Below are positions 1 through 5,098 of a stretch of DNA of 5,114 nt, one piece after another. The position numbers and the translations under genes are program-made. Position 1 is the first letter of the stretch. Each line of letters starts with the position of its first letter. Below the pieces are notes generated by a model, which searched no databases, was not told where the DNA came from, and worked only from the letters and a program-made list of their open reading frames with translations. This DNA is from an uncultured Bacilli bacterium (GTDB lineage: Bacteria > Bacillota_I > Bacilli_A > RF39 > UBA660). The stretch covers positions 1 through 5,114 of the forward strand of contig CAKOSD010000091.1 in the NCBI GenBank assembly GCA_934101745.1. Direction: 5' to 3'.

Positions 1-759
1 GTGAATTTGGTTCTTTTGAATTTGAAACACCTAGAGATAGAAATGGTGAATTTGAACCTAAAAATAGTTTCTAAAAATGCAAGAGATGTATCAGGAATAG
101 AAGATAAAATTATATATTTATATGCCAAAGGATTAACAACCAGAGATATAAATGAGCAAATTCGGGAATTATATGGTATAGAAGTATCTGCCACAATGGT
201 AAGCAATATAACTGACCAAATAATACCTGAAATAAAAGAATGGCAAGAAAGACCATTAGATGATGTTTATCCATTCGTATTTGTAGATGCAGTACATTTC
301 AGTGTAAGAGAAGATAATCATATAGTTAAAAAAGCAGCTTATGTTGTTTTAGAAATCAATTCAGAGGGGTTTAAAGAAGTTTTAGGAATATGGATAGGCG
401 AAAATGAATCAGCTAAATATTGGCTCGGTGTATTAAACGAATTAAAACAACGAGGTGTTAAAGATATACTTATAATATGTAGTGATAATTTAACAGGAAT
501 TAAAGAAGCTATAAACGCAGCATTTCCAAATACAGTACAGCAAAGATGTATTGTTCATATGATAAGAAATTCAGTAAAATTTGTTAATTATAAAGATTTA
601 AAAGAATTTACAAATGATTTAAAGAAAATTTATACCTCAGTAGATGAAGAAAAGGGATATGAGCAATTACAAGAAATAAAAAATAAATGGGATCAAGCAT
701 ATAGAAATTGGGGACCTATATTATCTGAATTATCTATTATGTTTGATGGAAGAATTTAG
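1..759 (+). pseudogene. IS256-family transposase, 5'-truncated, frameshifted and internally deleted
   Basis: The protein matches the mutator-type transposase pattern. A segment GIEDKIIYLYAKGLTTRDI (residues 32-50 of the frame-1 translation) leads into the RNase H-like core. The first catalytic Asp is in FVDAVHF (D96) and the second in SDNLTG (D162), followed by the C/H motif QQRCIVHMIRNS. Three defects are visible. The window edge cuts the N-terminus. From base 3 the family-typical text FETPRDRNGEFEPK is in frame 3, and the match moves to frame 1 after a run of five A at 60-64, so one extra A explains the shift. The last residues jump from NKWD to YRNWGPILSELSIMFDGRI, which belongs at the C-terminus of a full-length protein of about 400 aa. 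The roughly 100-residue block that normally carries the catalytic Glu (NTIE/NAIE motif) is therefore missing, with the join near 685-705. The apparent GTG start at base 1 is an artefact. Confidence 0.85.
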
Positions 760-800
760 TTCTTTGAAAATTAAATATTATATGTTATTATTTAAATAAC

Positions 801-825
801 AAAAAAAGAAACCGATTAAGGTTTC
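801..825 (-). terminator. Rho-independent terminator inside the IS, minus-strand direction
   Basis: GAAACC (808-813) and GGTTTC (820-825) form a perfect 6-bp stem around a 6-nt loop. Read on the minus strand, the stem is followed by seven U (A-run 801-807). On the plus strand no U-tract follows, so it acts only against transcription entering the IS from the secretion operon. A further weak inverted repeat, GTTATT/AATAAC, lies just beyond at 784-800. It may be a backup to the operon terminator at 876-916, or part of the IS that shields the transposase from antisense reading. Confidence 0.7.
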
Positions 826-846
826 AAAATATCGTGGTTAGATGTC

Positions 847-872
847 ATTTACACAGAATTCCTTACACACTC
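847..872 (+). repeat. Putative right terminal inverted repeat of the IS256-family element
   Basis: The segment contains TTTACACA, a GAATTC-containing spacer and TTACACA, ending in CTC near 872. IS256-family right ends typically run from a TTTACACA-like inner motif to a TC-ending tip. The partner left repeat is outside the window, so the boundaries are approximate. Confidence 0.5.
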
Positions 873-875
873 AAG

Positions 876-916
876 AAAAAAAACTGTTAGAAACTAATTA
901 TTTAATTTCGTAACAG
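876..916 (-). terminator. Rho-independent terminator of the WXG100-like gene operon
   Basis: On the minus strand the arm CTGTTA (911-916), a one-base bulge and GAAA (906-909) pair with TTTC (890-893) and TAACAG (884-889). The loop is about 12 nt (894-905). Eight U follow (A-run 876-883). The structure begins two bases after the stop codon of the 101-aa gene, as expected for the native end of the operon. The IS boundary lies within a few bases of the U-tract. Confidence 0.88.
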
Positions 917-918
917 CC

Positions 919-1224
919 CTAACTTATCAAACGGTCTCTTTCCTTTATTTCATAAACATCTATTTTACTTATATTATCTAAAAGTTCACTATTTAAAACA
1001 TTATAACTAGAATCAATATCTTGAATCATTAATTCTATTTTATCTACTATCTTTAAATAAACACTTATTTTGTTTTCTAAACTTTGTAAATATTTTAAAT
1101 AACTAAAATCTAAAGGTATATCATATTTAGTACTGTTTTTGGCTTTATATAAGTTATCTCTTAAATCTTTAATATCAGTTTTCGTAACATTAATTAAACC
1201 GTTACTTGGATATATAAGCCTCAT
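919..1224 (-). CDS. Small helical protein of a T7SS operon (WXG/Lap-like, no WxG motif)
   Basis: The product has 101 aa and I do not recognise a named family. It looks almost entirely alpha-helical with no signal peptide or membrane segment. A first part (about residues 15-32) and a Pro-containing stretch (IPLDFSYL, about 36-43) precede a long helical region rich in Leu, Ile, Asp and Lys, ending in the charged tail KERDRLIS. Size and layout fit the small helical partners found beside T7SSb substrates (WXG100-like or LXG-associated Lap proteins), but no WxG turn is present. The ATG is preceded by AAGGAG at 5-nt spacing and overlaps the TGA of the 97-aa gene by four bases (ATGA), so the two are probably translationally coupled. 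It is the last gene before the terminator at 876-916. The role as an export partner is inferred from context. Confidence 0.85.
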   Translation of the reverse strand: MRLIYPSNGLINVTKTDIKDLRDNLYKAKNSTKYDIPLDFSYLKYLQSLENKISVYLKIVDKIELMIQDIDSSYNVLNSELLDNISKIDVYEIKERDRLIS

Positions 1225-1514
1225 GATAACTCCTTATTCTTACCCGTAACTTCAATTACCCGATTCATATCATTTACAACCTCATTATTAATATCTTTTA
1301 ATGATTTAACAAATCTTAAATACTTATCCCGGTCTTGAGCTACTATACTAAAATATTTAACAGAAGATGCCCCCACCCACTCTTTAGTGTCAGTTGGTAC
1401 ATTTTCTAATCTATCAAACATTTTATTTATTTCATATTCTAAATCCTCAATGGATTTTTTTATATCATCTGTTATTTCTAAAGCATTATTAGTATCAACA
1501 TATTTAATTGCCAT
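1221..1514 (-). CDS. WXG100-like protein (97 aa, WVG turn)
   Basis: Two predicted amphipathic helices (about residues 12-38 and 49-88) flank a turn with Trp46-Val-Gly48, the hallmark of the WXG100/Esx fold. Length matches the roughly 100-aa family. There is no signal peptide, as usual for substrates or partners exported by the Ess machine as helical-hairpin dimers. It starts nine bases after the stop of the 94-aa gene, with a weak GGTGA ribosome binding site, and its TGA overlaps the next start codon. The trio 94-97-101 aa looks like one translational unit. Because no LXG toxin is seen, it may be a secreted Esx partner or a targeting chaperone. This TGA stop also shows that TGA is not read as Trp here. 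Confidence 0.85.
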   Translation of the reverse strand: MAIKYVDTNNALEITDDIKKSIEDLEYEINKMFDRLENVPTDTKEWVGASSVKYFSIVAQDRDKYLRFVKSLKDINNEVVNDMNRVIEVTGKNKELS

Positions 1515-1523
1515 AATTCACCA

Positions 1524-1808
1524 CTAATTTACCGTTTGTTTTCCTTGTAAAGAATCAATTACCTCATCGATAGCCGGTATAACAACCGTTCTTAAATAAT
1601 TTATCGTAGAACTTATACTAGATTGTAAGTCCTTACTTTTTTCCGTTGTTAGACTAGGCATATCATTAACCATATAATTATTATTTAAATCTTTAACTAA
1701 ATTACTATTTGCTTCATTTACTTTAACTAAATGGTCTAAAGTTTTATTAACTGATTCTTTTAAAATTTTATATTGCTCTAATTTTACTACAATATCACTA
1801 GATGTCAT
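1524..1808 (-). CDS. Small helical T7SS-associated protein (94 aa, Lap/WXG-like, no WxG motif)
   Basis: I do not assign a named family with certainty. The chain reads as two long helices (about residues 5-45 and 55-88) separated by a loop with NNNYMVNDMPSLT (about 43-55), the plan of WXG100-like hairpins but without Trp in the turn. Such Trp-less hairpins near T7SSb genes include the LXG-associated alpha-helical proteins (Lap; the DUF3130/TIGR04197 and DUF5344 groups), so a role as a dimer partner or targeting factor is plausible but inferred. The ATG at 1808 is the first available start, seven bases after the stop of the 174-aa gene. No clear Shine-Dalgarno precedes it, which suggests coupling to the upstream gene. 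Confidence 0.78.
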   Translation of the reverse strand: MTSSDIVVKLEQYKILKESVNKTLDHLVKVNEANSNLVKDLNNNYMVNDMPSLTTEKSKDLQSSISSTINYLRTVVIPAIDEVIDSLQGKQTVN

Positions 1809-1815
1809 ATAAATA

Positions 1816-2340
1816 TTAATCTAATGTTTTATTAGCAGCCTGAGATCTTAAAGATTCAGCATCACTCATAGTTGTATTAGCAATTGTCTTTGAAGATTCT
1901 TGGAATTGGGCATAAGCACTATCTAAACCATTTGCAACTTGATCTAAGCCAGTTAAATATGTAGCCATTAATTCCTTAACTGATCTTACATATTCACGAG
2001 CAGCGGCATTAGTTTCCCCTTTTAAGAAAGTATCAATTTCCTTGCCATCATCAAAACTATTTACAGATGATTGCATTTCTTGAATATACTTCTTAATATT
2101 AGCCTTTACATCTTCAATAGCCGATTCATTCATACCGGCGAAGCCACCATCGTAAATCTTACTTGGAGTTGTAGCGCCTGTTATACTATTTTTAATTGAT
2201 GATGTAGCATCCTTAACAGTGTTTATTCCTTCTTTAACAACATCAGCACCAGATTTCCAAATGCCAGAAAGAGCATTCCACGCCATACCTACAGGAGAAG
2301 AATTCCACATAAACTTTCCAATACTACCTAATAGACCCAT
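1816..2340 (-). CDS. T7SS candidate substrate: amphipathic Gly/Trp-rich head plus WXG-like helical hairpin (174 aa)
   Basis: I do not recognise a named family. Residues 1-55 are Gly-, Ser- and Trp-rich and mildly hydrophobic (Trp12, Trp21 and Trp28), reading like amphipathic helices rather than a cleavable signal. A Gly/Pro linker (about 56-70) follows. Residues 71-170 form two predicted helices with a turn FLKGETNAAAREY (105-117), where Lys-Gly occupies the place of the WxG turn. That turn also recalls the FxGxAxxAxxY-like stretch of LXG and related substrates. The ATG at 2340 is preferred over an in-frame TTG at 2361: the TTG lies inside the upstream gene, whereas the ATG has GGAAAGGCAGG about 8-15 nt before it and sits one base past the upstream TAG. 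Position directly after the WXG100 gene suggests a co-exported partner or an effector. Confidence 0.82.
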   Translation of the reverse strand: MGLLGSIGKFMWNSSPVGMAWNALSGIWKSGADVVKEGINTVKDATSSIKNSITGATTPSKIYDGGFAGMNESAIEDVKANIKKYIQEMQSSVNSFDDGKEIDTFLKGETNAAAREYVRSVKELMATYLTGLDQVANGLDSAYAQFQESSKTIANTTMSDAESLRSQAANKTLD

Positions 2341-2341
2341 A

Positions 2342-2662
2342 CTAGTTACCTGCCTTTCCAACTAAACTATCTTCGGCATCAGCCATTTTATTAACAATTG
2401 TAGCCATTTCTTGTTCTAAATTTTCATAGTAAACATCTAAAGTAGCTGACATTTTGTTTGCTAACTCCAGCATATTTTCCTTAAATCTGTCTGCAGAAGC
2501 CCCTCTCCAAGCACTATCTACACCACTTTGTAATTCACTCATGTACTTAGACATAGAATTTTTTGTTTGTTCTATTAAATTAGCCTTAATATTAGCCATT
2601 GCAGTTTTCATTGCTTCAGGATCATAACCAATTGTAGAACTATTAATATCATTTAAAGCCAT
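2342..2662 (-). CDS. WXG100 family protein (EsxA-like, T7SSb substrate)
   Basis: A textbook WXG100 protein of 106 aa. Helix 1 spans about residues 14-50, the turn is Trp52-Arg-Gly54, and helix 2 spans about 56-98. A YxxxE element (Tyr79 to Glu83), resembling the YxxxD/E export motif, lies in helix 2. Family members form four-helix-bundle dimers that are exported without a signal peptide by the EssC motor and help activate or define the substrate set. The ribosome binding site is the strongest in the window, AGAGGAGG (2670-2677) at seven-nt spacing from ATG 2662, consistent with high output of a structural substrate. Its RBS overlaps the stop codon of the 109-aa gene. I give no symbol because orthology to EsxA or another Esx member cannot be fixed here. 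Confidence 0.95.
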   Translation of the reverse strand: MALNDINSSTIGYDPEAMKTAMANIKANLIEQTKNSMSKYMSELQSGVDSAWRGASADRFKENMLELANKMSATLDVYYENLEQEMATIVNKMADAEDSLVGKAGN

Positions 2663-2676
2663 AACATATCCTCCTC

Positions 2677-3006
2677 TTAATCTATCATGTTTTTGCTTTT
2701 CTCTTTAATAGATGCTGTCAAATCATTAATAAGAGTATTAAGATAATTGGTATCTTCCTTAACTTTTTTCGTTAACATAATTAAATCATCAGAATACGAA
2801 ACAATATTACTTTTTATTCTTTCATAATTACTGCTTAAACTAGTTATTTTAACCTTTAAATTATCAAAAGTATCACCCTTATAGTAATCCTCTAAACTTA
2901 TAAACTTACTATAAATATCATTAAATAATTCTGATATTCGATCAGCATAATCTAAAATATCCATACTAAGTTCGCCTAGAGCATCAACATTTACTTCATA
3001 ACCCAT
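2677..3006 (-). CDS. WXG100-like protein with YKG replacing the WxG turn (109 aa)
   Basis: Length, absence of signal peptide and helix-turn-helix layout fit the WXG100 superfamily: helix 1 about residues 8-38, turn at Tyr41-Tyr42-Lys-Gly44, helix 2 about 46-100 with a Lys-rich C-terminus. The conserved Trp is replaced by Tyr, giving YxG, as seen in divergent Esx-like partners. It is the first gene after the promoter at 3060-3087, and its stop overlaps the ribosome binding site of the WXG100 gene, so the two are made together and may form a heterodimer (inference). ATG 3006 is chosen because GAAAGGG lies about 12 nt upstream, a slightly long spacing. Confidence 0.85.
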   Translation of the reverse strand: MGYEVNVDALGELSMDILDYADRISELFNDIYSKFISLEDYYKGDTFDNLKVKITSLSSNYERIKSNIVSYSDDLIMLTKKVKEDTNYLNTLINDLTASIKEKSKNMID

Positions 3007-3036
3007 ATTTATGATTAACCCTTTCTATTAAGCCTC

Positions 3037-3051
3037 ACGTACTCTCTACGT
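3037..3051. promoter_or_regulatory. Perfect 5-5-5 inverted repeat at the predicted transcription start
   Basis: ACGTA (3037-3041), CTCTC, TACGT (3047-3051). It begins about two bases downstream of the predicted start site (about 3053) of the promoter for the WXG-like genes. It could be a repressor operator or a small 5' hairpin in the mRNA. No copy was noticed elsewhere in the window, and function is unproven. Confidence 0.35.
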
Positions 3052-3059
3052 TCATCTTC

Positions 3060-3087
3060 ATTTTAACATAAATAAAAGGCTTGTAAA
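3060..3087 (-). promoter_or_regulatory. Sigma-A-type promoter with extended -10 for the 109-aa/WXG100 operon
   Basis: Minus strand: -35 TTTACA (3082-3087; consensus TTGACA, 5/6), 16-bp spacer, -10 TAAAAT (3060-3065; 5/6) preceded by TGT, which makes an extended TGn element. A start site near 3053 would give a leader of about 47 nt before ATG 3006. The -35 lies inside the right arm of the terminator-like hairpin at 3076-3130, so the two signals overlap physically. Confidence 0.65.
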
Positions 3088-3130
3088 CACTTTTTTTGAT
3101 TTTTTTATCTAAATAGTGTCAACAAACCTT
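3076..3130 (-). terminator. Long stem-loop after the yukD-like gene, likely terminator or attenuator
   Basis: In minus-strand RNA the arm from 3130 to 3115 pairs with the arm from 3091 to 3076 over 16 positions. Fifteen can pair (two as G-U) and one is a U-U mismatch. The 23-nt A-rich loop contains a GAT/ATC pair. The stem is followed by UUUUAUUU. On the plus strand the same arms have three mismatches because the G-U pairs become C-A type, so the structure favours the minus-strand transcript. It sits 18 bases past the yukD-like stop. Confidence 0.65.
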
Positions 3131-3148
3131 AAATTTTACATGATTTTT

Positions 3149-3400
3149 TTAGAACAAAACTAACTCCGTACCGTTTTTTATATCACTTTTCCTGACTAAT
3201 AAGTCCTTAGAATATATTAAACCCGTCTGTCTATTTGCTAAAAACACATTATCTTTTTTCGGATAGACTTTAGAAAGTTCACTTACTACATTACATAGTA
3301 ATATCCCAATTTCTCCAATATATTTATTAACCGGAATATACATTTCGTAAGTCTTGTCTATTTCTGGTACAAATAACTTTATTAAAACTTTATACGCCAT
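3149..3400 (-). CDS. YukD/EsaB-like ubiquitin-fold protein
   Basis: The product has 83 aa, the usual size of YukD/EsaB (about 80 aa). The pattern is ubiquitin-like: a strand KVLIKLFVPEIDKTYEMYIP, then a helix with GEIGILLCNVVSEL, then strands with NVFLANRQTGLIYSKDLLV and a terminal DIKNGTELVLF. In T7SSb loci this cytosolic protein is needed for secretion or for control of the machine and does not conjugate to targets. It starts at ATG 3398-3400 within TAATG, overlapping the upstream EssC-type gene by one base. Its ribosome binding site GAGGA lies in the end of that gene, so translation is very likely coupled. In canonical loci YukD/EsaB is encoded before EssC; here it follows an EssC tail. 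I leave the symbol blank because this may be a paralogue dedicated to the cassette. Confidence 0.88.
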   Translation of the reverse strand: MAYKVLIKLFVPEIDKTYEMYIPVNKYIGEIGILLCNVVSELSKVYPKKDNVFLANRQTGLIYSKDLLVRKSDIKNGTELVLF

Positions 3401-5061
3401 TATTCCTCACCATCCATCATTACTTTAATAACTTTATAAGAATCATTATCTACTTCGTATCCTAAACCAGCAAAATTAAGTTTTTTATCATCATTAGTTA
3501 AACTACTAGTCTTAAATAGACTTTGCGTCCCAAAACCATTACCTAACCATAAGCCATTCTTGTCAAGTTCATTATACCAACGTTCTAATTTCAAACTTCT
3601 AATCTTATCATAATCATCAATCATAATATAAATGGACTTCTTAGCATCTTTTACATGACTAAATAAATTATCATAAATCTCTGTTCCCGCCTTGGTTAAG
3701 CGCTTTTTATATTGTCCCATACCAATCACAATATTTACGGCATAATCTTGAGATTCACTTCGTGTTAGACAATCTCGTTCTAAAGAGGCTGTTAAAACAT
3801 CAAAATCATCATTAAATAATTTAATATCTAACTCTGGTAACTTAAAGATATTTAAAATATCAATAACTCTAACCTTTACATTAGGTACTTTAGCTAAAAT
3901 ATTAGTAAGAGCATAAATGAATGTTATATAATCTTTAATATTACGCCCCGTAAATAAGTGAATTTTACTCTTAAGTAAATCATACTTCGTTACATTTTTA
4001 CCAACTAAATCATAACCAAATGGTACCTTACTTAAATCAGTTATATACTTAATTAAATCATCACTAGTAACATTTTCTGGTACTTTAATTAATTGTTTTA
4101 CTTTATATAAATAATAATCACATAACTGTTCTGCAAATTGTTTTATCGTTTCAGTTTCTTTTTCTATCGGTACAATATAAGCCGTTTGAAATTCATTATA
4201 TGAGTTAACATCACTATCATTTATCTTAACAATACCTCGGCCTAAAACATTCTTAGGAATTAGTCCACGACGACAATTAGTTATATTACGATACAACGAA
4301 TCATCTTTCATTTGCATAACAACAGTATGATTAAAATATTGTAGTTGTCTTTGTCTTAAGGCTGTCTGGGAAGTAACACTAACCACAAAAACAATTCCAT
4401 ATTTAGCCGCATCTCTAAATAAATTAGTAAAAATATCCGATAATTTTGAATAATTTTCCCCTAAAACATCAAAAGCATTAATAGTAAAACAAATAAGCGG
4501 TAATTTCTGTTCATTCATTTGATTATAGTATGTAAATGAGCCGTTATAATCAGCCATCATATTTTTTCGATTTTCAAATTCTTCAGCGATTAAACTTATA
4601 ATATTAATAACAGAATCCGGATCATCTTGTAATATAACTTCCCCAACCTGTGGAAATTTTAAGAAACGACGCAATGATTCACTACCAAAATCAATTATAT
4701 AATGGGCAATTTCATATGGAGTATGTTCAATTATAGAAGACCAAAGTAAAGTTGATATAAATCTTTCCGCACTAGCCAGATTATTACTAATAATTGCGAC
4801 ATTTCCATTGGCTAAATCTATTTCTAATAAACCTTGTCTTTGATTAGCCGGATCATCAAATTCACCTACGGCTATTTTATAAGTATAAGCCGGAGCCTTA
4901 GTTCGATTATATTTCTTACATAAATCACTAATCATAATTGTAGTTGGAGTTGATGTTATTTGTGTAGAGGTGTTTATAGTACAGCCTACTGGCTTATCAC
5001 CGTCCATTGTAGTTAAAATATACATTCCATAAGATAATTTTGTTAATGCAAATGTATTCAT
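3400..5061 (-). CDS. Chimeric EssC C-terminal module (last two FtsK/SpoIIIE-like domains) with flavin-reductase-like N-terminus
   Basis: The product has 553 aa, against about 1,450-1,500 for full EssC. Residues 1-44 match the start of flavin reductase-domain proteins. Residues from about 45 match the EssC C-terminus. The first ATPase-like domain has GEFDDPANQRQ (66-76), YIIDFGSESLRRF (121-133), FPQVGEVI (136-143) and RK165-166. The second has SIYIMIDDYD (476-485) and GLWLGNGFGTQ (503-513). EssC uses these domains to bind and translocate WXG100/LXG substrates at the membrane. Here the P-loop position reads ISNNLASAERF (91-101) with no GKT/S, the Walker B Asp position is Asn195, and the second P-loop position (LFTGRN, from 369) is also degenerate, so ATP hydrolysis by this protein is doubtful. 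FHA domains, transmembrane helices and the first ATPase domain are absent. ATG 5061 is preferred to GTG 5070 because AAGGAG sits 8 nt before the ATG. It overlaps the YukD-like gene. Confidence 0.87.
   Translation of the reverse strand: MNTFALTKLSYGMYILTTMDGDKPVGCTINTSTQITSTPTTIMISDLCKKYNRTKAPAYTYKIAVGEFDDPANQRQGLLEIDLANGNVAIISNNLASAERFISTLLWSSIIEHTPYEIAHYIIDFGSESLRRFLKFPQVGEVILQDDPDSVINIISLIAEEFENRKNMMADYNGSFTYYNQMNEQKLPLICFTINAFDVLGENYSKLSDIFTNLFRDAAKYGIVFVVSVTSQTALRQRQLQYFNHTVVMQMKDDSLYRNITNCRRGLIPKNVLGRGIVKINDSDVNSYNEFQTAYIVPIEKETETIKQFAEQLCDYYLYKVKQLIKVPENVTSDDLIKYITDLSKVPFGYDLVGKNVTKYDLLKSKIHLFTGRNIKDYITFIYALTNILAKVPNVKVRVIDILNIFKLPELDIKLFNDDFDVLTASLERDCLTRSESQDYAVNIVIGMGQYKKRLTKAGTEIYDNLFSHVKDAKKSIYIMIDDYDKIRSLKLERWYNELDKNGLWLGNGFGTQSLFKTSSLTNDDKKLNFAGLGYEVDNDSYKVIKVMMDGEE
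4930..5061 (-). other. Flavin-reductase-like N-terminal segment fused in frame to the EssC module
   Basis: Residues 1-44 read MNTFALTKLSYGMYILTT, then DGDKPVGCTINTSTQITSTP, then TTIMI. This is the beginning of the flavin reductase-like FMN-binding barrel seen in flavoredoxins and high-molecular-weight rubredoxins: LSYGxYxxTT, then a G-C-x-x-N-T-x-x-Q-x-T-S-x-P strand, then a beta strand. The usual continuation (a NK..YTH-type segment) is missing, and EssC-type sequence starts within a few residues (SDLCKKYN). The piece is too short to bind flavin as a full domain. It probably supplied promoter, RBS and start codon. Confidence 0.75.
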
Positions 5062-5070
5062 AGTTTTCAC

Positions 5071-5098
5071 TCCTTATTAGTAATAATTGTTAATTATA
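5071..5098 (-). promoter_or_regulatory. Perfect -10 element and RBS of the chimeric gene (the -35 lies beyond the window)
   Basis: TATAAT on the minus strand at 5093-5098 predicts a start near 5086 and a leader of about 25 nt, with TAAGGAG just upstream of ATG 5061. The -35 hexamer would fall beyond base 5114 and cannot be checked. Confidence 0.55.

Larger units (their letters stand above)
1..872 (+). mobile_element. Right-hand part of a decayed IS256-family (mutator-type) insertion sequence
   Basis: The left end lies outside the window. The element is recognised from its transposase remnant (1-759) and from a plausible right terminal repeat at about 847-872, where the motif TTACACA occurs twice 14 bp apart. 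This is typical of IS256-family ends, which carry TGTGTAA-like motifs. About 110 bp of non-coding sequence follow the transposase stop and include a hairpin that would act as a terminator on the minus strand. The exact outer end (around 872) is inferred, because the left repeat and any 8-9 bp target duplication cannot be seen. The transposase is broken, so the copy should not move by itself. Confidence 0.7.

Noticed and set aside
58..66. Programmed frameshift in the transposase A-run
   Set aside because: IS256-family transposases are normally made from one frame, and the copy is also internally deleted, so a decay mutation is simpler.
1221..1223. Mycoplasma-type code (TGA = Trp)
   Set aside because: TGA ends the 97-aa gene exactly at a coupled ATGA junction, and all conserved Trp are TGG.
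1816..2340. LXG polymorphic toxin
   Set aside because: The 174-aa protein has only an LXG/WXG-like hairpin and no C-terminal toxin domain.
2341..2361. In-frame TTG at 2361 as start of the 174-aa gene (would give 181 aa)
   Set aside because: It lies inside the upstream WXG100 gene and contains the likely RBS. ATG 2340 follows that RBS at normal spacing.
3036..3062. Eight-codon leader ORF on the minus strand (ATG at 3062 to TGA)
   Set aside because: It has no RBS, and its first codon overlaps the -10 region, upstream of the predicted start site.
3030..3082. AAGCCT/AGGCTT inverted repeat 41 bp apart
   Set aside because: Only six bases per arm with a long spacer, and the right copy overlaps the stronger hairpin. 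Likely chance.
3094..3122. Promoter built on the perfect TTGACA at 3117-3122
   Set aside because: At 16-18 bp spacing there is no acceptable -10, only A-rich sequence. The hexamer is better explained as part of the hairpin arm.
5062..5070. GTG at 5070 as start of the chimeric gene (would give 556 aa)
   Set aside because: The GTG overlaps the AAGGAG element itself. ATG 5061 has proper spacing and matches the flavin reductase start.
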